DNA of 64,000 nucleotides from Bifidobacterium breve. GTDB lineage: Bacteria; Actinomycetota; Actinomycetes; Nanopelagicales; Nanopelagicaceae. Numbering within the stretch: the first letter of the stretch is position 1; each line of letters opens with the position of its first letter. The DNA is taken from NCBI GenBank assembly GCA_945885625.1, contig CAMCYS010000002.1:58514-122513 (forward strand), given 5' to 3'. This document shows, in pieces, positions 8,393 through 16,749 of this stretch. Below the pieces are notes generated by a model. It was given only the letters and a program-made list of their open reading frames with translations, had not been told where the DNA came from and did not search any database. The translations under genes and the position numbers were made by a program.

Positions 8393-9556
8393 GTGAAAAC
8401 GACCAGAGTTGGACTTGTTACTAAAGAATGGCCACCACAGGTTTATGGCGGCGCTGGCGTTCATGCTGTGCAATTAACTGAGGCACTTCGCAATCTCGAT
8501 CATGTTTCGGTAGATGTTCACTGTTTTGGTGGCGTTCGTGATGATGGTGCCTTTGGCTATTCAACGCCAACCTCATTTGCTCAAGCTAATCCAGCAGTTC
8601 AAGCAATAGCGACAGATTTAGAGATCGCAAATAATTTACAGAACGTTAATGTAATTCACAGCCACACTTGGTATGCCAACATGGCTGGTCACTTTGGTTC
8701 ATTGCTCCACGGTATCCCCCATGTAATTACAGCTCACTCGCTCGAACCGCTTCGCCCTTGGAAAGCAGATCAACTAGCCGGCGGATACCAGATTTCTTCT
8801 TGGGCGGAAAAGAGCGCCTATGAATCAGCTGATGCAATCATTGCTGTCAGCGATGGCATGCGCGCTGATGTACTAGCTGCATATCCAAGCGTTGATCCAA
8901 CTAAAGTTCTCACAATTCGCAATGGTGTTGATGTCGATCGCTTTAAACCAACTGTTGACCCAGCACTTTTAACTGCACTAGGCATAACTGGCCGATACGC
9001 AATCTTTGTTGGTCGCATTACTCGTCAAAAAGGCTTGGCCCACTTATTGCGAGCTTGGCAAAATGTGCCAGCTGAATATGGCTTAGTTCTGGCAGCTGGC
9101 AGCCCTGATGAAGAAGTTATTGGCAACGAAGTTAAGGGGCTAATTGAAGAACTTCAAAAAACTCGGCCAAATGTAATTTGGATTCCCGATATGTTGCCAC
9201 ACGAAAAACTCTGCGCGCTTCTCACTTCGGCTGATCTATTTATTTGCCCGTCTATTTATGAACCATTAGGCATTGTCAATCTTGAGGCAATGGCTTGCGA
9301 AACCGCAGTTCTAGCTACTCGAGTCGGTGGAATTCCAGAAGTAGTTGCAGATGGCAGTACAGGCAAACTGATAAATTACAATGGCGATGGCGCGACTCTT
9401 GAGCAAGAATTATCAAGTGCGATTATTGAAGTAATGAACCAACCAGCCCTGCTAAAACAATTTGGTGAGGCAGGTCGCAAACGTGCTGCTGCCGAATTTG
9501 GTTGGCCAGCGGTTGCGCGCGCTACTCTTGCGCTCTATCAATCGCTCATTAAATAG
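8393..9556 (+). CDS. glgM: GT4 glycosyltransferase, alpha-maltose-1-phosphate synthase type
   Basis: A 387-aa GT-B, family GT4 enzyme. The N-terminal KEWPPQVYGGAGVHA matches the mycobacterial Rv1212c (GlgM) family, which uses ADP-glucose and glucose 1-phosphate to make maltose 1-phosphate for GlgE, and which is often labelled GlgA. The donor site YEPLGIVNLEAMACE carries the GT4 E-x7-E pair. Start is GTG at 8393, six bases after TACCCT with no ribosome site. Pairing with glgC supports an ADP-glucose donor. No glgE is in the window, so the acceptor reaction remains a family-based inference. Confidence 0.87.
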   Translation: MKTTRVGLVTKEWPPQVYGGAGVHAVQLTEALRNLDHVSVDVHCFGGVRDDGAFGYSTPTSFAQANPAVQAIATDLEIANNLQNVNVIHSHTWYANMAGHFGSLLHGIPHVITAHSLEPLRPWKADQLAGGYQISSWAEKSAYESADAIIAVSDGMRADVLAAYPSVDPTKVLTIRNGVDVDRFKPTVDPALLTALGITGRYAIFVGRITRQKGLAHLLRAWQNVPAEYGLVLAAGSPDEEVIGNEVKGLIEELQKTRPNVIWIPDMLPHEKLCALLTSADLFICPSIYEPLGIVNLEAMACETAVLATRVGGIPEVVADGSTGKLINYNGDGATLEQELSSAIIEVMNQPALLKQFGEAGRKRAAAEFGWPAVARATLALYQSLIK

Positions 9557-9578
9557 CTTTGATTAACTAAAGGAAACC

Positions 9579-10451
9579 ATGTCTCGTCGCGCGCTTTTTC
9601 ACTTCGCTCTCTCTGGTTTCTTTTGGGGCATTCCTTATCTCTTAATGAAGGTAGCGGTTCGAGATATTCCACCTACCGTGATCGTTTGTGGTCGAGTTCT
9701 AATTGGTGCTGCGATTTTGATTCCGATTGCGATCCATCAAAAGGTATTAATGGATGCTATTCGTGGCTGGCGTTATGTTCTGCCTTATGCCATCTTCGAA
9801 ATGATGATCCCTTGGATTCTCATCACTAATGCAGAAAAGAAGATCAGCAGTGGGTTAGCCGGGTTGTTAATTGCAACAGTCCCGATTTGGTCAACAATAT
9901 TCGCTTCAATGAGTGGTGATAAAACCGTTTGGCATAGCAAGCGATTGGTTGGTCTCGTAGTCGGCTTCGTCGGACTAATTGGTCTAGTTGGTTATGAAAG
10001 TATAATTGGCAGCTCAGACCCACTATCAATTGCCATGATGCTGGTAACTGCGATGAGCTATTCATTTGCCGTAAATATGATCTCGCAGAAATTGCCTGAT
10101 GTATCTGGCATAGCGATCAATGGCTTTGCGATGGTATTTACAGCAGTTGCCTATTTACCATTGATGATTCTGCAGTTTCCAGAGACCAATACAGTCTCAA
10201 CGGAATCCGCGCTATCACTTATCATCCTGGGTGTATTTAGCACCGCGCTCGCCTTCATCTCCTTCTTCATAGTTCTAAAGGAGATCGGCCCGGCTCGTGC
10301 TTCAATCGGAACTTATGTAAACACCGCAGTTGCGGTGGTCTTGGGCGTATTGATTCTCTCTGAACCACTTACTCCTGGAATGATTGTCGGCTTGCCGCTT
10401 GTAATGATTGGCTCGTTCCTAGCCAGCCGTAAGCCGAGAGTAAACACTTAG
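9579..10451 (+). CDS. EamA/DMT-family transporter
   Basis: A second drug/metabolite transporter-type membrane protein (290 aa) with about ten hydrophobic helices in two EamA repeats. The first repeat starts FFWGIPYLLMKVAVRDIPP and the second ends near GMIVGLPLVMIGSFLASRK. An AAGGA ribosome site lies before the ATG, 22 bases after glgM, so it is probably read through from glgM. It is only loosely similar in architecture to the protein at 812-1672, so I treat them as separate subfamilies. Substrate unknown. Confidence 0.88.
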   Translation: MSRRALFHFALSGFFWGIPYLLMKVAVRDIPPTVIVCGRVLIGAAILIPIAIHQKVLMDAIRGWRYVLPYAIFEMMIPWILITNAEKKISSGLAGLLIATVPIWSTIFASMSGDKTVWHSKRLVGLVVGFVGLIGLVGYESIIGSSDPLSIAMMLVTAMSYSFAVNMISQKLPDVSGIAINGFAMVFTAVAYLPLMILQFPETNTVSTESALSLIILGVFSTALAFISFFIVLKEIGPARASIGTYVNTAVAVVLGVLILSEPLTPGMIVGLPLVMIGSFLASRKPRVNT

Positions 10452-10467
10452 CCTTTACCATTTAGCC

Positions 10468-10929
10468 ATGAAGATGACTGGGGCGATCATAGGTATCGCA
10501 ATTCTGGCTGCATATGTCATCGGCTCAGGGCTCTGGGTGAACACGGGCGACAATTGGTATCGCAACTTAAACCAACCTTCATGGCAACCGCCAGATTTTA
10601 TTTTTGGAATTATTTGGCCCTATAACTTCATTGTTTTAGGAATAGCTGCGGTAACAATTGCACAAAAAGCTTCCACCTTGAACGCCGTTATTTACTTGGC
10701 TTTCTTTGCCTTCTCAGTTGCCTTTGCGCTTACTTGGGCATATCAGTTTTATCGTCCGCACAACTTACAAGTTGCTTCAATTGCACTTATCGGTACTGCA
10801 GTGTTAACAATTCCTATGATCTTTATTGCCTTTAGGACTTCGACTCCCATTGCATTAGCTCTGCTGCCTTATCAAGCTTGGGTAGCAACAGCTGCATCCT
10901 TGAGTTATCAATACAGTCGCTTGAATTAA
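10468..10929 (+). CDS. tspO: TspO/MBR family protein
   Basis: Five-helix membrane protein of 153 aa in the translocator-protein family, known to bind tetrapyrroles such as protoporphyrin and heme. Visible family motifs are the N-terminal NWYRNLNQPSWQPPDFIFG and the C-terminal LPYQAWVATAASLSYQ.. RLN. It has its own apparent leaderless promoter: TACCAT at 10456-10461, six bases, ATG. The last four bases overlap the convergent SDR gene. A link to the heme locus at 39852-43925 is conceivable but only on ligand grounds. Confidence 0.88.
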   Translation: MKMTGAIIGIAILAAYVIGSGLWVNTGDNWYRNLNQPSWQPPDFIFGIIWPYNFIVLGIAAVTIAQKASTLNAVIYLAFFAFSVAFALTWAYQFYRPHNLQVASIALIGTAVLTIPMIFIAFRTSTPIALALLPYQAWVATAASLSYQYSRLN

Positions 10930-11687
10930 GGCATTACCAATCCGCCATCAACTGGCACAGTAATGCCCGTGACGTAGCTAGATGCATCACTGACTAGCCA
11001 AATCAAGGTTGCCGCTAACTCTTCGGGCTCGCCTAAGCGGCCGGCAGGTGCAAACATCTTGATCATATTGACCATATCTTTAGGAAGTTCATCACTCATT
11101 TCAGATGGGAAGAAGCCAGGAGCAAGGGCGTTTACTCGGATACCTTTTCGACCAGTCCATTGCGCAGCTAAGTCACGGGTTAAACCAATGAGCCCAGCTT
11201 TACTAGATGCATATGCTGCTTGCGGTAAACCTTGTGGCTTTATTCCAAGAATGCTTGAGATATTTACAATTGCGCCGCCGTTTTTATTAGCTTTGGCAAA
11301 TGCTTGTGACATCCAATATGCACCAAAGAGATTCACATCTAAAACACTTCTAAATTGATCTGGTGTTTCATGTGTTGCTGGCACTGCCGTGCCCACACCT
11401 GCGTTATTTACCAAAATATCAACGCGGCCAAACTTTTCAATTGCTAGTGCAATTAACGCTTCACATTGTTCGGGTTGAGTTACATCGGTTTGTAGGGCGG
11501 CATATTTACGGCCAGCTGCTTGAACTAGAGCGCCCGTATCTGCCAAGCGGTCAATGCGTCTTGCGCCAAGCACAACATCGGCGCCAGCTTCGGCTAACGC
11601 TTTGGCGAATGCAACACCAAGACCAGATGATGCGCCCGTGACCACTGCGACTTTTCCATCTAATTTAAAGCGGTCAAGAACACTCAT
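10926..11687 (-). CDS. Short-chain dehydrogenase/reductase
   Basis: NAD(P)-dependent oxidoreductase of about 253 aa with TGASSGLG cofactor loop, NNAG, and the catalytic Tyr-Lys pair in AYASSKAG. I use ATG 11687, with GGAG five bases before it, rather than the upstream in-frame GTG at 11693, which leaves no room for a ribosome site. It is divergent, 41 bases from an acyl-CoA dehydrogenase/kinase/dehydrogenase operon. By analogy with LvaD of the Pseudomonas levulinate pathway it may reduce or oxidise a 4-oxo/4-hydroxyacyl-CoA. The substrate is not readable from sequence. Confidence 0.9.
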   Translation of the reverse strand: MSVLDRFKLDGKVAVVTGASSGLGVAFAKALAEAGADVVLGARRIDRLADTGALVQAAGRKYAALQTDVTQPEQCEALIALAIEKFGRVDILVNNAGVGTAVPATHETPDQFRSVLDVNLFGAYWMSQAFAKANKNGGAIVNISSILGIKPQGLPQAAYASSKAGLIGLTRDLAAQWTGRKGIRVNALAPGFFPSEMSDELPKDMVNMIKMFAPAGRLGEPEELAATLIWLVSDASSYVTGITVPVDGGLVMP

Positions 11688-11728
11688 GCTCACTCCTCAA
11701 ATTGGGCTTATTTGCGTAAGGTTAAGGC

Positions 11729-12940
11729 ATGGACTTCGCCCTCAGCCCCAAGACCACCGAATATGCCGCGAAACTTCAAGGGTTTATGGATTCTGAAGTA
11801 TTTCCAGCTGAAGCGGTCTACCACCGGCAACGAGAGCAGTTGCTGGCTGATGGTAAGCCGCACGCATTACCCGCAATTGTTGAAGAGTTAAAGGCAAAAG
11901 CCAAAGCGCTGGGTTTATGGAATCTATTTTTGCCACATTACGGTCATGGCTTATCAGTTACAGATTACGCAACGCTGGCCGAGATAACTGGCTGGTCACC
12001 TGATCTCGCACCTGAAGCAATTAACTGCGCAGCTCCTGATACCGGCAATATGGAGTTACTAGATATGTTCGCAACAGCTGAGCAGAAGAAGCAGTGGCTA
12101 GAACCGCTTCTTGATGGTCAAATTCGTTCAGCTTTTGCGATGACTGAGCCGGCAGTTGCATCAAGTGATGCTCGCAATATTCAGACCCAAATTGTCAAAG
12201 ACGGCGATGACTACGTTATTAATGGGACCAAGTGGTGGACAACAGGCGCGATGGATGAACGCTGTGAGATTTTAATTGTGATGGGTAAAACAAATCCGGC
12301 GGCCGATGACCATCACCAACAATCTATGGTGTTAGTTCCAATTAACACACCAGGGGTAAAGGTAGTTAGAAACTTAACTGTCTTTGGTTATGTAGATCAA
12401 CATGGTCATGCTGAAGTTTCATTTACTAATGTGCGTGTACCAATTGCTAATTTGCTAGGAGCCGAAGGTGAAGGCTTTGCACTAGCGCAAGCGCGACTTG
12501 GGCCAGGCCGAGTTCACCACTGCATGCGCGCCATTGGAATGGCTGAACGAGCGCTCTCCTTGATGATTAAGCGCACTGTTTCTCGCGAAGCATTTGGCAA
12601 AGAGTTGGTGCGACAAGGAGTAATTCAAGAATGGATTGCTCAGGCACGCATTGATATTGAACAAGCTCGGTTACTAGTTTTAAAAGCCGCCTGGATGATT
12701 GATTCGGTTGGCGCAAAAGGTGCGCGTAAAGAGATTGCCGCAATTAAAGTAGCAGTACCGCGAATGGCAGAGCGAATCATTGATCATGCCATTCAAAGTT
12801 ATGGGGGTGCTGGCGTGAGCCAGGATTCACCGCTTGCCGCAATGTATGCCGGGGTTCGGGCTTTACGCATAGTAGATGGGCCAGATGAGGTTCACATTAG
12901 AGATATTGCGCGGTTAGAAATCAAGCCTTATTTGTCATGA
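11729..12940 (+). CDS. Acyl-CoA dehydrogenase, ACAD10/11-LvaC type
   Basis: FAD-dependent acyl-CoA dehydrogenase-fold protein of 403 aa. AFAMTEPAVASSDA (flavin contact), NGTKWWTTGA and the HGHAEVSFTNVRVP segment are typical of the ACAD10/ACAD11 branch, not of ordinary beta-oxidation enzymes. That branch, with its APH-like kinase, is known to turn 4-hydroxyacyl-CoA into enoyl-CoA through a 4-phospho intermediate. Here the kinase is the next gene, overlapping by four bases (ATGA). Leaderless promoter: TAAGGT at 11717-11722, six bases, ATG. The exact substrate is inferred. Confidence 0.9.
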   Translation: MDFALSPKTTEYAAKLQGFMDSEVFPAEAVYHRQREQLLADGKPHALPAIVEELKAKAKALGLWNLFLPHYGHGLSVTDYATLAEITGWSPDLAPEAINCAAPDTGNMELLDMFATAEQKKQWLEPLLDGQIRSAFAMTEPAVASSDARNIQTQIVKDGDDYVINGTKWWTTGAMDERCEILIVMGKTNPAADDHHQQSMVLVPINTPGVKVVRNLTVFGYVDQHGHAEVSFTNVRVPIANLLGAEGEGFALAQARLGPGRVHHCMRAIGMAERALSLMIKRTVSREAFGKELVRQGVIQEWIAQARIDIEQARLLVLKAAWMIDSVGAKGARKEIAAIKVAVPRMAERIIDHAIQSYGGAGVSQDSPLAAMYAGVRALRIVDGPDEVHIRDIARLEIKPYLS

Positions 12941-13962
12941 TTGATCTAACTGCGGTCCGCGAAGAGGATCGTTTCGATATTGCGAAAATGCATGCTTGGC
13001 TGCATCCATTTATAAATCAGGAACAGCTACCTGAAGTACTGCAGTTTCGCAGCGGTGCTTCTAATCTGACTTATTTACTGAGCTACCCTGACCGCAAGTT
13101 AGTTTTGCGTAAGCCACCAGTTGGAACAAAAGCAGCATCTGCTCATGACATGAATCGTGAATATCTTATTCAATCAAGACTTCAGTCAGTCTTCCCATTA
13201 GTCCCCAAGATGATCGCTTTGTGCCAAAATCAAACTGTGATGGGTTCGGATTTTTATGTAATGGAATATGTAGAAGGGCAAATCTTTCGCCGTGATATTC
13301 CAGAAGCCATAACCTCTTCAGATATTTCGGTTATGGCTGACTCTTTGATTAGCGGATTAGTTCAATTACATGCTGTTGATTCTTCAATTCTGGCCGAGCT
13401 CAACAAGGGAACTGGATATGTGCAGCGTCAAGTTGAGGGCTGGTCTAAACGTTATCGCAACGCATTAACCGATGATGTGCCTACTGCTGAAAAGTTAATG
13501 GCCTGGCTATCTGCTAACCAACCTAGCGACATTGATTCCTGCATTATTCATGGCGATTGGCGCATAGATAACGTGGTCTTTGATTTAGAAAATGCCCGAA
13601 TCAAAGGAGTATTGGATTGGGAATTAGCAACTGTCGGTGATCCCCTAATGGATTTAGGTTCAGCCCTTGCCTATTGGGTTGATCGAGATGATGAAGCAGC
13701 ATTTGCATCGCTTCGTAGACAGCCCAGCCACCTACCGGGAATGCCAACTCGCGATGAGTTTGTTGCGAGATATTTAGAGCTAAGTGGCCGCAAATGTAAT
13801 GACTTTACATTTTATGAAGTTTTTGGACTCTTTAGATTAGCTGTGATTATTCAACAGATTTGGGCTCGCTTTCGTTTAGGTCAAACAACTAACCCTGCTT
13901 TTGCTGGGTTTGGGGATGCGGTGAATACCTTGATTAATCGAGCCGAAGGAAAAATCTCATGA
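12937..13962 (+). CDS. APH-type kinase (LvaA/ACAD-kinase-domain-like)
   Basis: Aminoglycoside-phosphotransferase-fold kinase of 341 aa. N-lobe residues about 35-120 include FRSGASNLTYLL and VLRKPP with the ATP-binding lysine. The catalytic loop is IIHGDWRIDNVVFD and the metal-binding motif is VLDWELATVGDP. Antibiotic resistance is unlikely: it overlaps the ACAD gene by four bases at its start and the alcohol dehydrogenase by four at its end, and this kinase/ACAD pairing is fused in animal ACAD10/11 and adjacent in Pseudomonas lvaA/lvaC. Probable role: phosphorylating the hydroxyl of a 4-hydroxyacyl-CoA. That function is inferred from family and neighbours. Confidence 0.88.
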   Translation: MIDLTAVREEDRFDIAKMHAWLHPFINQEQLPEVLQFRSGASNLTYLLSYPDRKLVLRKPPVGTKAASAHDMNREYLIQSRLQSVFPLVPKMIALCQNQTVMGSDFYVMEYVEGQIFRRDIPEAITSSDISVMADSLISGLVQLHAVDSSILAELNKGTGYVQRQVEGWSKRYRNALTDDVPTAEKLMAWLSANQPSDIDSCIIHGDWRIDNVVFDLENARIKGVLDWELATVGDPLMDLGSALAYWVDRDDEAAFASLRRQPSHLPGMPTRDEFVARYLELSGRKCNDFTFYEVFGLFRLAVIIQQIWARFRLGQTTNPAFAGFGDAVNTLINRAEGKIS

Positions 13963-14942
13963 GGGCCGGACGCATCACAGTTTCAACCCGTAAATTTGAA
14001 GTAACCGAAGTTCCAACTCCAAGCGCCGGAGCTGGACAGGTTCGTATAAAGGTCGGTGCTGCTGGTGTCTGTTTATCGGATGTACATTTCCTAGAAGGAA
14101 TTTTATCGCCAGGCTATTTAGCCGGTGATGTCGTAACCCTTGGCCATGAGGTAGCTGGCACTATCGATCAAATTGGTGCCGGAGTTGAATCTCGCTCAAT
14201 CGGCGAACGTGTTGTCGTTATCGCTGGTGAGCGAAATGACTCAAATAAAATCACTACGCTGGGATTTGATTACGATGGTGGTTGGGCCGAATACGTTGTA
14301 ATGAATGCAGAACTTGTCATGCCAATTCCCGACTCGTTACCTTTTGAGCAAGCGGCCATTATTCCAGATGCGGTATCTACCCCGTGGGCTGCTATTTCCT
14401 CAACCGGAAAGATTCAAGCTGGCGAAACAGTGGCAGTCTTTGGAGTTGGCGGGCTAGGAATTCATGCTATTCAATTGTTAAAAATTATCGGCTGCAGCAA
14501 AGTAATTGCGATTGACCCGCGTGAAGATGCGCGAGCTAACGCGATGGCCCGTGGAGCTGATTTTGCTTTTGCGCCAGATGATCTGAAGTTAAAAGAACAC
14601 CGTGGCTTAAATGCTGCCTTTGACTTTGCCGGTGTCACTCCAGTTCGCAAAGCAGCACTTTCTATGTTGGGTGAACAGGGTCGGCTAATCATTGTGGGTA
14701 TAGCTAATGAACCCATCGTTATTCCAAATGACATGGCATTTACTTATATGCGCACACAGATAATGGGACATTACGGATCTGAGCCTCATCATGTGAGTGA
14801 GTTAATTGAATTTGCGCGTCAAGGCAAGTTAGATCTTTCGCACTCAATCTCTGAAATTCTTCCCTTGGCACAGGCTGCCGAAGCAATTGATAAATTAGCC
14901 AACAAGATCGGTAATCCGATTCGAATTGTGTTAAAGCCTTAG
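13959..14942 (+). CDS. Zinc-type alcohol dehydrogenase (MDR family)
   Basis: Medium-chain dehydrogenase/reductase of 327 aa with catalytic-zinc motifs GVCLSDVHF and LGHEVAG, and a nucleotide-binding FGVGGLGIHAIQL Rossmann start. The four-cysteine structural-zinc lobe between GERVVVIAG and the next domain is absent, so it is a subtype with only the catalytic zinc. It overlaps the kinase by four bases and is the last gene of the operon. It could feed hydroxy compounds into the pathway or reoxidise cofactor. It ends seven bases before convergent era. Confidence 0.9.
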   Translation: MRAGRITVSTRKFEVTEVPTPSAGAGQVRIKVGAAGVCLSDVHFLEGILSPGYLAGDVVTLGHEVAGTIDQIGAGVESRSIGERVVVIAGERNDSNKITTLGFDYDGGWAEYVVMNAELVMPIPDSLPFEQAAIIPDAVSTPWAAISSTGKIQAGETVAVFGVGGLGIHAIQLLKIIGCSKVIAIDPREDARANAMARGADFAFAPDDLKLKEHRGLNAAFDFAGVTPVRKAALSMLGEQGRLIIVGIANEPIVIPNDMAFTYMRTQIMGHYGSEPHHVSELIEFARQGKLDLSHSISEILPLAQAAEAIDKLANKIGNPIRIVLKP

Positions 14943-14949
14943 CGCTGCT

Positions 14950-15876
14950 TTAGTTTTCAGCAAAGCCCAACTTATCGAGCATCTTAGAATCGCGCTGCCA
15001 CTCTTTAGAAACTTTGATGTGTAGACCAAGAAAGATACGGGCCTCTAGCTCGCGCTCAATATCAGCACGGGCACGCATGCCAATATCTTTGAGCTGTGAA
15101 CCTTGATGCCCCAGCAAGATGGCACGCTGTGAATCGCGCTCAACATGCACGGTAGCGTGAATATCAAAGAATGGCCGACTGCCAGTCTTCTCGCGCTCTG
15201 ACATCTCATCAATGGTAACGACAATTGAATGCGGAAGTTCTTGGCGCGCATCACGTAACGCTGCTTCGCGAATCAACTCACAAATTAACTGTTCAATACT
15301 CTGATCGCTGCGCATATTTGTTGGGTAAAACTCTGGGCCTGGCTTAAGTTGTTGGCCGATTAGCTTTTTCAATAAATCAATTTGTTCATGAGTTGCCGCC
15401 GATACCGGCACAATTTCATCCCAGGTAAAGCCTTTAGCCATCGCCATGATGCTGGCTAAGCGAGTAGCAAGGTTTGCTTTGCTAATTAAATCTGTCTTGG
15501 TCACCAGTGCGATTTTTTTGCTCCGTGGGTGTTTAGCAATTTCATCAATAATGTACTGATCGCCTGCTCCGGATTCTTCATCGGCTGGCAAACAAATAAT
15601 GATCACATCGACTGAATCTAAACTCTCTTCAACGACGGCATTTAAGCGCTTACCCAGCAGCGTCTTTGGCTTATGTACACCGGGCGTATCAACCAAGATG
15701 GCTTGAAAATCTGGCTCGTTAACAATGCCGCGGATAGCGTGACGTGTGGTATTTGGGTGCGGTGAAGTAATTACTACTTTGCTGCCAACGAGTGCGTTAA
15801 CCAGAGTTGATTTTCCGGTATTTGGGCGGCCAACAATGGCCACGAAGCCCGATCGGAATTCATTCTCTGTGCTCAT
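14950..15876 (-). CDS. era: GTPase Era
   Basis: Essential GTPase that binds the 3' end of 16S rRNA during 30S assembly. The 308-aa protein has G1 GRPNTGKS, G2 around NTTRHAIRG, G3 DTPGVHKP, G4 TKTD, and a C-terminal KH RNA-binding domain (about residues 210-295) ending KVSKEWQRDSKMLDKLGF. It follows dprA by 15 bases on the same strand and is probably the last cistron of the rplS-lepB-rnhB-yraN-comM-dprA-era run. Actinobacterial era is more often beside ybeY, so this position is somewhat unusual. Confidence 0.95.
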   Translation of the reverse strand: MSTENEFRSGFVAIVGRPNTGKSTLVNALVGSKVVITSPHPNTTRHAIRGIVNEPDFQAILVDTPGVHKPKTLLGKRLNAVVEESLDSVDVIIICLPADEESGAGDQYIIDEIAKHPRSKKIALVTKTDLISKANLATRLASIMAMAKGFTWDEIVPVSAATHEQIDLLKKLIGQQLKPGPEFYPTNMRSDQSIEQLICELIREAALRDARQELPHSIVVTIDEMSEREKTGSRPFFDIHATVHVERDSQRAILLGHQGSQLKDIGMRARADIERELEARIFLGLHIKVSKEWQRDSKMLDKLGFAEN

Positions 15877-15891
15877 TGGCTAATCATCTCA

Positions 15892-16749
15892 TTACATTGG
15901 CGAGAGGAATTCCACTGCATCGGCAATTGAAGTCACAATTTCAGCTGCTCGTTCACCGATTAAACGATGACAACCTTCGCTAACGGGTGAAGTGATTGGC
16001 CCCGGAATCGCCATGACTGGACGCATTAATTCAGCAGCATCGCGAGCAGTCCTAAGTGAACCACTACGAAAAGCTGCTTCAACAACTAAGGTCGCATTTG
16101 AAAGTGCCGCAATTAACCGATTGCGGGTTAGAAATCGTGCTGGAATCGCTGGTGTTCCGGGGATTACTTCACTAACTAAACACCCGAGTTCGGCAATCTC
16201 GGCAAATAAGCGCGCATTACCAGCTGGGTAATTTATATCTATACCGGCTGCAATTACCGCCACCGTCACGCCCTCGGCAATTAACGCACCCTTATGCGCA
16301 GCTGCATCAATGCCATAAGCACCGCCACTGATGATTGCCCAATCTCGATCTACAAACCCTGCTGCAAAATCTTGGGCAATACGCACGCCGTATTGAGTTG
16401 GATTACGTGTTCCCACTATGGCTAGTGAATTGCCGGTAAGCAATTTGGGATCACCTTTAACCACTAACGCGATAGGTGGTGCCGCTAAGTCAGTTACTGA
16501 TTGTGGCCAAGTTGAATCCTCTGGTGTTAAAAAGATCGCGCCTGCCTGCGATATTGATTGCAGTAATTCGTCGGCATTACTCAATTTTAACTTCTCGATA
16601 GTGCGGGCGTATTTGATTGGGTCATAAGCTCCATTGAGCGCTCGATCTAGAACATAGCTGGCGCCATTACTAAATATCTCGCGCGACCAAAATGAAGATC
16701 CACCTTCAACGGCGGCAAATAACCTAGCTCGCGCGACAAGTTCGCTCAT
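15892..16749 (-). CDS. dprA: DNA-processing protein DprA
   Basis: Binds incoming single-stranded DNA and loads RecA during transformation. At 285 aa it is short. The Rossmann-fold core is complete (GTRNPTQYG, VISGGAYGIDAAAHKGAL, VIAAGIDINYPAGN, RFLTRNRLIAALS, and the G-S/R segment FRSGSLRTARDA), but the C-terminal winged-helix domain of longer homologs is missing. Its start overlaps the comM stop by four bases. The comM-dprA pair suggests uptake or recombination of foreign DNA, although no uptake-machinery genes lie in this window. Confidence 0.93.
   Translation of the reverse strand: MSELVARARLFAAVEGGSSFWSREIFSNGASYVLDRALNGAYDPIKYARTIEKLKLSNADELLQSISQAGAIFLTPEDSTWPQSVTDLAAPPIALVVKGDPKLLTGNSLAIVGTRNPTQYGVRIAQDFAAGFVDRDWAIISGGAYGIDAAAHKGALIAEGVTVAVIAAGIDINYPAGNARLFAEIAELGCLVSEVIPGTPAIPARFLTRNRLIAALSNATLVVEAAFRSGSLRTARDAAELMRPVMAIPGPITSPVSEGCHRLIGERAAEIVTSIADAVEFLSPM

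Noticed and set aside
12937..13962. Aminoglycoside resistance kinase
   Set aside because: The fold matches, but translational coupling to an ACAD10/11-type gene and an alcohol dehydrogenase indicates a metabolic acyl-CoA kinase.
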